64,000 nucleotides of DNA, from NCBI GenBank assembly GCA_018105865.1, contig CM030862.1, positions 12,038,474 to 12,102,473 on the forward strand. Direction: 5' to 3'. This DNA is from Metaphire vulgaris. Taxonomy: Eukaryota > Annelida > Clitellata > Crassiclitellata > Megascolecidae. A model generated the notes under the pieces. That model ran no database searches. It saw nothing but the letters and a program-made list of their open reading frames with translations, and was not told the origin of the DNA. Below, one piece after another: positions 51,892-63,971 of this stretch (positions within the stretch are counted from its first letter, which is position 1; the number at the start of each line of letters is the position of its first letter). The translations under genes and the position numbers were made by a program.

Positions 51892-53626
51892 AAAGACTTT
51901 GTTTAGTATCGTTTCAAATGGCTCACCATTTTTCGGGCCATACGAAGTAAGGCGATCAAGGGAAGAGCCGAGTATTAAGATATATGGTTGATTATAGGTC
52001 TACAACAGGATTTATAGATATGAAAACGAGTTTCATAATTAATTCGCTGTGTGTGAGTGAAGCCAATTGAAGGCCTGTTGGACCTAGATAATCAAACATC
52101 TAATCGATTTCAAGAAATTCCTCCGCAAAATCCATATTTTCCTGTTGTTCCTTCTTAGTTGCTTTGAGCAGTGAAGACTAATCGGTGATGTCATGCTCAG
52201 TTTCGATCTAGAGGGTTCGAAATAGAGCACAGCCAACCATTTCATACTACACACTATAACGCCAATGACTGTACGAAAAAACGAGGGACATCAACTAAAT
52301 GAAAGTCCTGGCGATTATCCGACGGAATGCCTAGTAGGGCGATCAAGGGAAGAGCCGCGTATATAGATATCTGGTTGATGATATATAGGCCTACAACAGG
52401 ATTTATAGATATGAAAACGAGTTTTATAATTAATTCGCTGTGTGTGAGTGAAGCCAATTGAAGGCCTGTTGGACTTATATAAGCAAACGCCCAATCGATT
52501 TCAAGAAATTCTCCAACAAAATCCATATTTTCCTGTTGTTCCTTCTTAGTTGCTTTGACCAGTGAAGACTAATCGGTGATGTCATGCTCAGTTTCGATCT
52601 AGAAGGTTCGAAATAGAAATCAGCCATTTCATACTACACACTAACGCCAATGACTGTACGAGAACGAGGGACATCAACTAAATGAAAGTCCTGGCGATTA
52701 TCTGGCGGAATGCCTAGTAGGGCGATCAAGGGAAGAGCCGCGTATTAAGATATATGGTTGATGATATATAGGCCTACAACAGGATTTATAAATATGAAAA
52801 CGAGTTTTTTAATTAATTAGCTGTATGTGAGTGAAGCCAATTGAAAGCCTGTTGGACCTATATAAGCAAACGTCTAATCGCTTTCAAGAAATTCTCCAAC
52901 AAAATTCACTTTTGATATAGCAATAATCCTTGCATTGTCCAATGTCAAACAGGGTATCAATAATATACTATTTTTGTGGTCTATAGAACTTGTCATACAA
53001 GAAACCATCTCTCTTAAACCCCTTTGTATCTATCCTTCAATTTTTAGACATTTGACAGAGAACAGATTTCTGAAAGACTTTGTATAGTATCGTTTCAAAT
53101 GGCTCATCATTTTTCGGGGCATTTCGAATGTTCTAGAATAAAATTGTGGCAGAATATATTGACAATTCTAGTACATGTTGACTCATCTAAGCTGGGGACA
53201 CAAGAAAATGTGGTTTTAATTTTGCATTATTAGCATTTTGGAATAATGAGGGTTGTCATGGATGAGCCGTTTTAAATGCAGACGGGGATGGCCCATGTTT
53301 GCAATAGCGATTGATATCAATGTAGTAATGGATGCTAAAGATAGTGGCTGAATATGGTGCTTGAATTCTATCTATAACATGACGAAATAACTTTCAAATA
53401 TGCAGTTGTGTTTGTTCAAATACTCTGCATTATTAGCATTATGGAATATCGGTGCTTGTCAAGCTGGAGGGGCTCTAAATACATAAGGTGATGGCCTAAG
53501 TTTACAATAGCGATTGATGTCGATGTAGTAAGGAATGCTAAAGACAGTATCTCAATATAGTGCTTGAAATCGATCTCCAACAGGACTAAATAAGTTTCAA
53601 AAATGTGGTTTAATTTGCACAAATAT

Positions 53627-54181
53627 CAGAAATCTGTTCTCTGTCAAATGTCTAAAAAATCGAACGAGAGATACGAAGGGGTTTAGGAGAGCTGGTTTCT
53701 TGAATGACAAGTTCTATAGACCACAAAAAATATTATACAATTGATACCCTGTTTGACATTGGACAATGCAAGGATTAGTGCTACAGTAGGCTATAGATAT
53801 GCAAAATTCAGACGAGTGATGAAACAAATTAAAACAACATTTTCAGATAGTGTCGTTTCAAATGGCTCACCATTTTTCGGGGCATTTCGAATGCTTTAGA
53901 ATAAAATTGAGGCAGAATGTATTGACAATTCTAGTACGGTTTGACTCTGCTAAGCTGGGGACACACGAAAATGTGGTTTTAATTTGTTTCATCACTCTTC
54001 TGAATTTTGCATATCTATAGCCTACTGTGGCAAAATCCTTGCATTGTCATATGTCAAACAGGGTATCAATTATATATTGTTTTTGTGGTCTATGGTCTAG
54101 AGAACTTGTCATACAAGAAACCAGCTCCTTTCATATCTCTCTCCTTCGATTTTTAAACATTTGACAGAGAACAGATTTCTG
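53627..54181. repeat. Palindromic module 10
   Basis: Same structure with small deletions in the right arm (GTGGCAAAATCC and CAGCTCCTTTCATATC). Confidence 0.9.
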
Positions 54182-55250
54182 AAAGACTTTGTTTAGTATC
54201 GTTTCAAATGGCTCACCATTTTTTCGGGCCATACGAAGTAAGGCGATCAAGGAAAGAGCCGAGTATTAAGATATATGGTTGATTATAGGTCTACAACAGG
54301 ATTTATAGATATGAAAACGAGTTTCATAATTAATTCGCTGTGTGTGAGTGAAGCCAATTGAAGGCCTGTTGGACCTAGATAATCAAACATCTAATCGATT
54401 TCAAGAAATTCCTCCGCAAAATCCATATTTTCCTGTTGTTCCTTCTTAGTTGCTTTGACCAGTGAAGACTAATCGGTGATGTCATGCTCAGTTTCGATCT
54501 AGAGGGTTCGAAATAGAGCACAGCCAACCATTTCATACTACACACTATAACGCCAATGACTGTACGAAAACGAGGGACATCAACTAAATGAAAGTCCTGG
54601 CGATTATCCGACGGAATGCCTAGTAGGGCGATCAAGGGAAGAGCCGCGTATTAAGATATATGGTTGATGATATATAGGCCTACAACAGGATTTATAAATA
54701 TGAAAACGAGTTTTTTAATTAATTAGCTGTATGTGAGTGAAGCCAATTGAAGGCCTGTTGGACTTATATAAGCAAACGCCCAATCGATTTCAAGAAATTC
54801 TCCAACAAAATCCATATTTTCCTGTTGTTCCTTCTTAGTTGCTTTGACCAGTGAAGACTAATCGGTGATGTCATGCTCAGTTTCGATCTAGAGGGTTCGA
54901 AATAGAGCACAGCAAACCATTTCATACTACACACTATAACGTCAATGACTGTACGAGAACGAGTGACATCAACTAAATGAAAGTCCTGGCGATTATCCGA
55001 CGGAATGCCTAGTAGGGCGATCAAGGGAAGAGCCGCGTATATAGATATCTGGTTGATGATATATAGGCCTACAACAGGATTTATAGATATGAAAACGAGT
55101 TTTATAATTAATTCGCTGTGTGTGAGTGAAGCCAATTGAAGGCCTGTTGGACTTATATAAGCAAACGCCCAATCGATTTCAAGAAATTCTCCAACAAAAT
55201 CCATATTTTCCTGTTGTTCCTTCTTAGTTGCTTTGACCAGTGAAGACTAA

Positions 55251-56443
55251 TAGTTCAGTGGCTAAAGTCCATAAAAGCCAAGAATCGTTCACTTCTGGAT
55301 AAAAGCATGCCCCTTGGCACAGTTATAGGTACATGGCCCAGAACAATTTCCCCAATGGATGCACAAGTTTTTGTTATCTCTTACCAAGCAATTTGGCACC
55401 ATAAATTCTCTTGATAATTTGTAAAAAAAATTCCGCTTGATCTGCAGTACGTAGACAATCGACAATCGATACAGTGCCAAATAAACAATACTAAGTAATA
55501 ATAATAATATTGTGCTTATAGAGTGTACAGATATGAATATTATCATTTCATGTCGCTTTTACTGCGAAACTAAAATACGAAAAGGGTTATTTTCAGCATC
55601 AAATCAAAACGCTTTTGAATAAAATCGGACGCCACCATCTCAGATTGTGATGAAAACTGGCATAATTGTTCATACCCATGAGCAATGTCGCCAATAGCAT
55701 TCTCTGTAGATAAAAATGTCCTTAAAAATGTTCAATTTACGCATTAGAGAATATCTCACGCAAAATTCTGAATGCCAAGAACTTTTGATATACATGAGAT
55801 AGTGGCCTAATTTTTGAAAAAACTTGATTAGCTGGTGGTCTTCACTTCTCTGTCAAAAGTTCTAGCCATTCATACGTCTGCCAATATCACTCTCTGTAGT
55901 TTATAAATGTCCTTTAAAATGTCCAATTTACGCATTAGAGAATAGCACAGGCAAAATTCTCAATGACAAGAACTTTTGATCTACAAGAGATAATGGCCTA
56001 ATTTTTGAAAAAAACTGATTAGCTGGTGCTCTTCACTTCTCTGCAAAAGTGCTAGCCATTCATACGTCTGCCAATATCACTCTCTGTAGTTTATAAATGT
56101 CCTTTAAAATGTCCAATTTACGCATTAGAGAATAGCACAGACAAAATTCTGAATGCCAAGCACTTTTGATATAAAACTAGAGAGAATGGTATTGGCAGAC
56201 GTGTGAATGGCTAGCACTTTGATTTCCCTACCCTATCACACGGGGTACCCTACCCCAGCCCTATGGGTACCACTACCCCTAGGGGTACCCTACCTCTAGT
56301 CATACCCCCTAGGTGTACCCTACCCTTAAGTTTACTCGAAAGCCTCTGGACAGAACGTTACTAAATTATAAGAAGTGTCATTGTTCAAAATTTCATGCTT
56401 TTATCCACAAAATGAACAATCATACGACTTATCAACTGTACTA
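55251..56443. mobile_element. 1.19-kb non-autonomous element, copy 4 (complete, TAA-flanked)
   Basis: Same site and TAA flanks as copy 1, so duplicated together with the array. It has several small deletions, including lost C in the CCCCTA minisatellite. Confidence 0.65.
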
Positions 56444-58655
56444 TAATCGGTGATGTCATGCTCAGTTTCGATCTAGAAGGTTCGAAATAGAAATCAGCCA
56501 TTTCATACTACACACTAACGCCAATGACTGTACGAGAACGAGGGACATCAAGTAAATGAAAGTCCTGGCGATTATCTGGCGGAATACAAAGTAAGGCGAT
56601 CAAGGGAAGAACCGCGTATTAAGATATCTGGTTGATGATATATAGGCCTACAACAGCATTTATAGATATGAAAACGAGTTTTATAATTAATTCGCTGTGT
56701 GTGAGTGAAGCCAATTGAAGGCCTGTTGGACCTAGATAATCAAACATCTAATCGATTTCAAGAAATTCCTCCGCAAAATCCATATTTTCCTGTTGTTCCT
56801 TCTTAGTTGCTTTGAGCAGTGAAGACTAATCGGTGATGTCATGCTCAGTTTCGATCTAGAGGGTTCGAAATAGAGCACAGCCAACCATTTCATGCTACAC
56901 ACTATAACGCCAATGACTGTACGAAAACGAGGGACATCAACTAAATGAAAGTCCTGGCGATTATCCGACGGAATGCCTAGTAGGGCGATCAAGGGAAGAG
57001 CCGCGTATATAGATATCTGGTTGATGATATATAGGCCTACAACAGGATTTATAGATATGAAAACGAGTTTTATAATTAATTCGCTGTGTGTGAGTGAAGC
57101 CAATTGAAGGCCTGTTGGACTTATATAAGCAAACGCCCAATCGATTTCAAGAAATTCTCCAACAAAATCCATATTTTCCTGTTGTTCCTTCTAAGTTGCT
57201 TTGACCAGTGAAGACTAATCGGTGATGTCATGCTCAGTTTCGATCTCGAAGGTTCGAAATAGAAATCAGCCATTTCATACTACACACTATAACGTCAATG
57301 ACTGTACGAGAACGAGTGACATCAACTAAATGAAAGTCCTGGCGATTATCTGGCGGAATGCCTAGTAGGGCGATCAAGGGAAGAGCCGCGTATTAAGATA
57401 TCTGGTTGATGATATATAGGCCTACAACAGGATTTATAGATATGAAAACGAGTTTTATAATTAATTCGCTGTGTGTGAGTGAAGCCAATTGAAGGCCTGT
57501 TGGACTTATATAAGCAAACGCCCAATCGATTTCAAGAAATTCTCCAACAAGATCCATATTTTCCTGTTGTTCCTTCTTAGTTGCTTTGACCAGTGAAGAC
57601 TAATCGGTGATGTCATGCTCAGTTTCGATCTAGAAGGTTCGAAATAGAAATCAGCCATTTCATACTACACACTAACGCCAATGACTGTACGAGAACGAGG
57701 GACATCAACTAAATGAAAGTCCTGGCGATTATCTGGCGGAATGCCTAGTAGGGCGATCAAGGGAAGAGCCGCGTATTAAGATATATGGTTGATGATATAT
57801 AGGCCTACAACAGGATTTATAAATATGAAAACGAGTTTTTAATTAATTAGCTGTATGTGAGTGAAGCCAATTGAAGGCCTGTTGACCTATATAAGCAAAC
57901 GTCTAATCGCTTTCAAGAAATTCTCCAACAAAATTCACATTTGATATAGCAATAATCCTTGCATTGTCCAATGTCAAACAGGGTATCAATAATATACTAT
58001 TTTTGTTGTCTATAGAACTTGTCATACAAGAAACCATCTCTCTTAAACCCCTTTGTATCTATCCTTCAATTTTTAGACATTTGACAGAGAACAGATTTCT
58101 GAAAGACTTTGTATAGTATCGTTTCAAATGGCTCATCATTTTTCGGGGCATTTCGAATGTTCTAGAATAAAATTGTGGCAGAATATATTGACAATTCTAG
58201 TACATGTTGACTCATCTAAGCTGGGGACACAAGAAAATGTGGTTTTAATTTTGCATTATTAGCATTTTGGAATAATGAGGGTTGTCATGGATGAGCCGTT
58301 TTAAATGCAGACGGTGATGGCCCATGTTTGCAATAGCGATTGATATCGATGTAGCAATGGATGCTAAAGATAGTGGCTGAATATGGTGCTTGAATTCGAT
58401 ATATATCATGATGATATAACTTTCAAATGTGCGGTTGTGTTTGTTCAAATACTCTGCATTATTAGCATTATGGAATATCGGTGCTTGTCAAGCTGGAGGG
58501 GCTCTAAATACATAAGGTGATGGCCTAAGTTTACAATAGCGATTGATGTCGATGTAGTAAGGAATGCTAAAGACAGTATCTCAATATAGTGCTTGAAATC
58601 GATCTCCAACAGGACTAAATAAGTTTCAAAAATGTGGTTTAATGTGCACAAATAT

Positions 58656-59220
58656 CAGAAATCTGTTCTCTGTCAAATGTCTAAAAAATCGAACGAGAGA
58701 TACGAAGGGGTTTAAGAGAGCTGGTTTCTTGAATGACAAGTTCTATAGACCACAAAAAATATTATACAATTGATACCCTGTTTGACATTGGACAATGCAA
58801 GGATTAGTGCTACAGTAGGCTATAGATATGCAAAATTCAGACGAGTGATGAAACAAATTAAAACAACATTTTCAGATAGTGTCGTTTCAAATGGCTCACC
58901 ATTTTTCGGGGCATTTCGAATGCTTTAGAATAAAATTGAGGCAGAATGTATTGACAATTCTAGTACGGTTTGACTCTGCTAAGCTGGGGACACACGAAAA
59001 TGTGGTTTTTTAATTTGTTTCATCACTCTTCTGAATTTTGCATATCTATAGCCTACTGTGGCGCAAATCCTTGCATTGTCATATGTCAAACAGGGTATCA
59101 ATTATATATTGTTTTTGTGGTCTATGGTCTAGAGAACTTGTCATACAAGAAACCAGCTCTCTTAAACCCTTTCATATCTCTCCTTCGATTTTTAAACATT
59201 TGACAGAGAACAGATTTCTG
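58656..59220. repeat. Palindromic module 11
   Basis: Same structure with two extra T in GTGGTTTTTTAATT at the start of the right arm. Confidence 0.9.
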
Positions 59221-60104
59221 AAAGACTTTGTTTAGTATCGTTTCAAATGGCTCACCATTTTTCGGGCCATACGAAGTAAGGCGATCAAGGGAAGAGCCGA
59301 GTATTAAGATATATGGTTGATTATAGGTCTACAACAGGATTTATAGATATGAAAACGAGTTTTATAATTAATTCGCTGTGTGTGAGTGAAGCCAATTGAA
59401 GGCCTGTTGGACTTATATAAGCAAACGCCCAATCGATTTCAAGAAATTCTCCAACAAAATCCATATTTTCCTGTTGTTCCTTCTTAGTTGCTTTGACCAG
59501 TGAAGACTAATCGGTGATGTCATGCTCAGTTTCGATCTAGAAGGTTCGAAATAGAAATCAGCCATTTCATACTACACACTAACGCCAATGACTGTACGAG
59601 AACGAGGGACATCAAGTAAATGAAAGTCCTGGCGATTATCTGGCGGAATACAAAGTAAGGCGATCAAGGGAAGAACCGCGTATTAAGATGTCTGGTTGAT
59701 GATATATAGGTCTACAACAGGATTTATAGATATGAAAACGAGTTTCATAATTAATTCGCTGTGTGTGAGTGAAGCCAATTGAAGGCCTGTTGGACTTATA
59801 TAAGCAAACGCCCAATCGATTTCAAGAAATTTTCCAACAAAATCCATATTTTCCTGTTGTTCCTTCTTAGTTGCTTTGACCAGTGAAGACTAATCGGTGA
59901 TGTCATGCTCAGTTTCGATCTAGAAGGTTCGAAATAGAAATCAGCCATTTCATACTACACACTAACGCCAATGACTGTACGAGAACGAGGGACATCAACT
60001 AAATGAAAGTCCTGGCGATTATCTGGCGGAATACAAAGTAAGGCGATCAAGGGAAGAACCGCGTATATAGATATCTGGTTGATGATATATAGGCCTACAA
60101 CAAG

Positions 60105-60510
60105 CTTGCTGTAACAATAGTCATTCCACAGGCTAACCATTTTGTGGCATTTCGAACGTTCTAGAATAAAATTGAGATGGAATATATTGACAATCCCGGA
60201 ATGATTTTACGCATTAAAGTTGGTTACACAAGAAAATGTGGTTTTAATTCGTTTCAAACTCCTCTGAATTTTTGTATATCTATAGCTTGCTGTACTTCCA
60301 TATGCTCACCATTTTGAGGCATTTCTAACGCTCTGGAATAAAATTGAGATGGAATATATTGACAATCCCGGAATGATTTGACGCATTAAGGATGGGGACA
60401 CAAGAAAATGTGGTTTTAATTCGTTTCAAACTCCTCTGAATTTTGCATTTCTACTGTATAGTCTACTGTAGCAATAGTCCTACCATAGGCTAATGTCAAA
60501 CAGGGAATCG
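60105..60510. repeat. Diverged edge of the array: two tandem ~180-bp units
   Basis: AAATTGAGATGGAATATATTG, GACAATCCCGGAATGATTT and AGAAAATGTGGTTTTAATTC occur twice (about 60170 and 60350). They are inverted relatives of 44010-44340. Confidence 0.8.
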
Positions 60511-60807
60511 ATTTCATAATATTTTTGTTGTCTCTGCAACTGTAGTAATCTCCCGCTGTTGTTATAGCGCTTCGATGTTATGGTTCAGTCAACATCACCA
60601 ACGAAACTCAAAACCAAAAAAAGATTTACGCTCTTCCATTTATATGTTACTCCTGAAAAACACGGGATGTACGATTCTACGTCAAAGCAATTTTTAAAAT
60701 CCAAAAATATTCTGCACGAAACCAATTTCTCAAGCCAAACAAGATTTTACATCAAGCCAATTTCACACATAAACTTTTAATAAAAATTTTTTAAACGTTT
60801 ATATTTT

Positions 60808-60873
60808 CGCGGGCCAAATAAAATCAGCCCGCGGGCCAAGTTTGGCCCGCGGGCCAAGGTTTTGACACCCCTG
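60808..60873 (-). mobile_element. hAT-type transposon terminal fragment
   Basis: On the minus strand it begins CAGGGGTGTCAAAACC and continues TTGGCCCGCGGGCCAAA, a very common hAT terminus. The opposite end was not found within the preceding 400 bases. Confidence 0.6.
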
Positions 60874-61104
60874 GTTTAAACGGATGCTTATTGCTTTACG
60901 CTTCTATCTCTTTCGAGGCTTCTTGAAATTCTCGCCGTCGTCAACATACCGTCGAGTGTCTCTGATTCGCAGCTCAACCAGCGACTGAGCAGACTGCATA
61001 AGACCGAGGCGAGGATAATACTACTCTACGCCACACAGTAAGAGACCATCTCTGACTCTTATATCACACGTCATCATCCGATTACTGTGAGAGAGGAGAA
61101 AGAA

Positions 61105-61250
61105 ATGGAGAGATAGCCAGACAGACAGACAGACAGGCAGAGACACAGAGAGACAGAGACACAGACATACACACAGATAGGCACACAGACAGACAGACAG
61201 ACACATACAGATACACAACAGACAGAGAGAGACAGAGACAGGGAAGTTCA
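61105..61250. repeat. GACA/ACAGAGA microsatellite
   Basis: Imperfect ACAGACAG, ACACAGAG and AGACAGAG runs. Confidence 0.9.
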
Positions 61251-61296
61251 GTAATAGAAGACATAATATGTTTTACAATCCGCATATGTAGGCCTA

Positions 61297-61373
61297 CAGA
61301 GTGGCGCAAAAAAACCGGACTATATTTAATGCAAACCTAAATGTGACTAGTCCGGTTTTCCGGCACCACCCTG
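61297..61373. mobile_element. 77-bp mariner-type MITE
   Basis: The left end CAGAGTGGCGCAAAAAAACC and right end, on the other strand, CAGGGTGGTGCCGGAAAACC both run into GGACTA. TA flanks each side (61295-61296 and 61374-61375), as expected for Tc1/mariner insertion. Confidence 0.75.
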
Positions 61374-61459
61374 TAGAGGCATTTTATCTGCAGTATATGT
61401 AGGTGTGCGTGAGTTAGCGTGCGCGTGCTGGCGTTCTTGTCGGCGTGACTAATAATAAG

Positions 61460-61595
61460 GCACTTGTGATGACGTCATCTGGATGACGACTCTTGACATT
61501 CTCCGGCTGCAACCACTTGTTGCGGAGCATCTGGAGCCATTCGATTTGAACTCTCGGCTGCTTTTTATTCGACATCTCGAGAAGAGCTCTCCAAA
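61460..61595 (+). CDS. Tentative NMDA receptor subunit 2-like exon 3
   Basis: Exon 2 ends before, and exon 4 starts after, a stretch of about 35-45 residues present in all family members, so an exon is missing. This frame gives an open segment with DDVIWMTTLDILRLQPLVAE and then NSRLLFIRH, resembling the family pattern of a strand, a helix and a buried (A/S)R-x-x-L-L-Y strand. The acceptor ATAATAAG at 61459 gives phase 1, which fits the 21171 donor of exon 2. The donor AA|GTTCGC at 61596 gives phase 2, which fits exon 4, but its GTTC is weak and the exon would add about six residues compared with relatives. It lies only 1 kb upstream of exon 4. Similarity is modest and the call rests on position, phase and pattern. 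Confidence 0.4.
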
Positions 61596-61675
61596 GTTCG
61601 CAATTTGCGAAAACTGCCGACTTGTCTCTGGTCTGGCATTGGAATGCATCTGCACATTCTGCACTGGGCTCTGTC

Positions 61676-62200
<525 letters not shown>

Positions 62201-62428
62201 ATTATATATATATATATTCCTCTCTCAAAGAGAATGGCCAGGTCGATTGGAAATATTATCTCCATACATTTAATTGAAAGCGCTTCTCTGACCAGTTCAA
62301 ATTGCTTATATGTAGAAGTTCAAATCAGAAACAACGGTCTAACGAACGATTTGTTGCTAATGACCTGAGCATTGCATGCATTTAGCGCCATTACAGCTGC
62401 TCTTTAGCAGCACAGTCTTTTTTGTATA

Positions 62429-62520
62429 CAGTAGAACTTCGTTATGGCGGACTCAATTATAGCGTACACTCGGTTATAACGTGCTAAATTGTACAGACCC
62501 GCTATAAGTTACTGGTATTG
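62429..62520. mobile_element. Possible pogo-type MITE fragment
   Basis: CAGTAGAACTTCGTTATGGCGG after a TA resembles pogo/Tigger-like ends. The partner end is unclear. A related sequence lies at 63593-63730. Confidence 0.35.
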
Positions 62521-62646
62521 TGACCACGCGACTGGATTTTAGAGTAATTTAATTTTAATAGATTAATTAATTAATTAATTAATTAATTAGAGGTTAGAAT
62601 GTTGGCGATTTTCCTCTGAAAATCGGTTAATAAACTCTGCATACAG

Positions 62647-62783
62647 CAAAGAGAGCGAGAAGATCCTGAGCCACGCCGAGTCGATGCTGTTGACGGGGAA
62701 GGAATTTGTCTGGATCGTCTGCAAGACGGTCCTCGGTCAGGACTCCGTCAACATTCCACCAAGCTTCCACTCTGGAATGATCG
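62647..62783 (+). CDS. Nmdar2: NMDA-type glutamate receptor subunit 2-like, exon 4 (amino-terminal domain)
   Basis: The frame reads KESEKILSHAESMLLTGKEF, VWIVCKTVLGQDSVNIPPSF and HSGMIG. The motif pattern acidic-x-IL-x-x-AE-x-x-x-LTG-x-x-(Y/F)VW-(V/I)V is that of the second lobe of the NMDAR2 amino-terminal domain. The acceptor is ACAG at 62646, and one base completes the split codon. The donor is CG|GTAAAC at 62784, leaving phase 1. The phase joins exactly to exon 5 and rebuilds a Gly codon. It is a plain, well-kept exon in a small island between CT/GTCT tracts and a TA tract. Confidence 0.85.
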
Positions 62784-62907
62784 GTAAACGCCTTTCCACA
62801 CTTTTCCAGCAGGATGGGGATCTGAGGCTTCCATTTGAGTTAAACTTTCACCATATATCTTAGTCGAATTGTCTCGTTTTTGTTATAATTGTTTCAAATG
62901 AGACAGT

Positions 62908-62909
62908 TG

Positions 62910-62973
<64 letters not shown>
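62908..62973. repeat. TA microsatellite
   Basis: About 65 bp of TA. Confidence 0.95.
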
Positions 62974-62978
<5 letters not shown>

Positions 62979-63031
62979 AGACATTTGTTATAAACGAATT
63001 CGTGTTTTAAAAAGTAAGCATTGAAATTCCA

Positions 63032-63034
63032 TGC

Positions 63035-63117
<83 letters not shown>
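63032..63117. repeat. CT microsatellite next to exon 5 acceptor
   Basis: About 85 bp of CT ending 18 bases before the exon 5 acceptor. Confidence 0.95.
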
Positions 63118-63119
<2 letters not shown>

Positions 63120-63135
63120 CTTGCTGTTTTTTCAG

Positions 63136-63337
63136 GCATTCACTTTCAGAATAATCCAGAGGGCAACGTGCTGACTGCGATCAAGGCCGTGGTGTCGTTG
63201 TGGGCGCACGCAATGGACCGTCTCCTTCTGGATTACGATAAGACGACGGATCAGGAGAACGTCTCTCTCGTGCCTCGGGACAGCGAATGTAGCGCCGTCA
63301 GGCAGAAGAAATGGGAACATGGACGCCACCTTTTTCG
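63136..63337 (+). CDS. Nmdar2: NMDA-type glutamate receptor subunit 2-like, exon 5 (amino-terminal domain)
   Basis: The acceptor TGTTTTTTCAG ends at 63135, just after an 85-bp CT microsatellite that acts as an extended pyrimidine tract. The frame gives GIHFQNNPEGNVLTAIKAVV, SLWAHAMDRLLLDYDKTTDQ and, at the end, SAVRQKKWEHGRHLF. GMIG-IHF at the exon 4/5 junction is the family's (G-M-L-G-V-H-F)-like strand, and the AIK helix and WEHG-x-x-LFR follow in the expected order. The exon end at 63337 (CG|GTTCTA) is chosen because joining it to exon 6 gives an uninterrupted LFRYIRDTSV, as in relatives (F-x-Y-L-R-N-V-S). The donor is weak, so the exact end is less certain than the body. Confidence 0.85.
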
Positions 63338-63465
63338 GTTCTATCATCATCTTTCTCTCTGTTTTTGTCTTAGAAAGAACCAATTTGATTCTTATTATTG
63401 GTTTCAAAGACACTGCTATCGTGTACAATTTAGTTGCATAATTTATAGCTTGCACAAATATATAA

Positions 63466-63531
63466 CAGTTATATATATATAATATATAATATATATAATA
63501 TATATAACTCTTATATATATATACAGTTTTT

Positions 63532-63568
<37 letters not shown>
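63466..63568. repeat. TA-rich microsatellite
   Basis: Interrupted TATATAATATAT tracts. Confidence 0.9.
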
Positions 63569-63570
<2 letters not shown>

Positions 63571-63592
63571 CCTACGTTTAATGTATAAACAT

Positions 63593-63730
63593 ACTGTAGA
63601 ACTTCGTTATAACGTACTTTGCAACTTGAGTACGTTAATATCCAATACCAGCCAACAGGGTAGCGCCTCACACGGGAGCGTTCATTGCGGTACGTTACAA
63701 CCGAAGTTATAACCGAGTCCGTTATATCGG
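63593..63730. mobile_element. Possible pogo-type MITE ahead of exon 6
   Basis: TGTAGAACTTCGTTATAACG on the left and, on the other strand, CCGATATAACGGACTCGG followed by TTATAACTTCGG on the right are partly inverted. It ends about 20 bases before the exon 6 acceptor. Confidence 0.4.
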
Positions 63731-63748
63731 TATTAAATCTGCATCCAG

Positions 63749-63869
63749 ATATATCCGTGATACGTCCGTCAAAGTCGACGAGACGATGTTCGGTTTCAAC
63801 GAAGAAGATGGAACGGCCCGTGATACGGAGGTTGAGATTGTCAATCTCTACAGAGACGGTTGGAAGAGG
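63749..63869 (+). CDS. Nmdar2: NMDA-type glutamate receptor subunit 2-like, exon 6 (end of amino-terminal domain)
   Basis: After the acceptor CATCCAG at 63748, one base completes an Arg codon split with exon 5. Forty codons follow: YIRDTSVKVDETMFGFNEED, then GTARDTEVEIVNLYRDGWKR. FN-x-x-DG, then (E/K)-x-x-I-x-NL and W-x-x-(V/I)G, mark the C-terminal strands of the amino-terminal domain before the linker to the ligand-binding domain. The donor AGG|GTGAGA at 63870 is strong and leaves phase 0. Downstream exons (ligand-binding core, pore, cytoplasmic tail) must lie beyond the window. Confidence 0.85.
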
Positions 63870-63971
63870 GTGAGAAATTCATGCTAACATCCTTCTGTCT
63901 TATCATGACGATTTTCAGCCAGTGACTTAGTATACGCTTCAACCAAGACTTTCATCTTTCAGCGTTGATAA

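Larger units (their letters stand above)
23137..60105. repeat. ~37-kb higher-order tandem array in the intron after exon 2
   Basis: Built from a ~389-bp monomer (landmark CCAATGACTGTACG, roughly 38 occurrences), a ~330-bp block (for example 25045-25365), one or two ~200-bp units and a ~560-bp palindromic module. The landmark TGCATTATTAGCATTATGG recurs at 23258, 25560, 28244, 31381, 37177, 39473, 39880, 40291, 47309, 49221, 51128, 53426 and 58455. Periods are 1907, 1912, about 2300 and 2684 bases, differing by about one monomer. Copies are nearly identical. Conserved minus-strand open frames of 60-146 codons recur only because the DNA is copied. Confidence 0.9.

Noticed and set aside
23137..60105. 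CRISPR-like or prokaryotic repeat array
   Set aside because: Units are hundreds of bases, without unique short spacers, in an intron-bearing eukaryotic gene.
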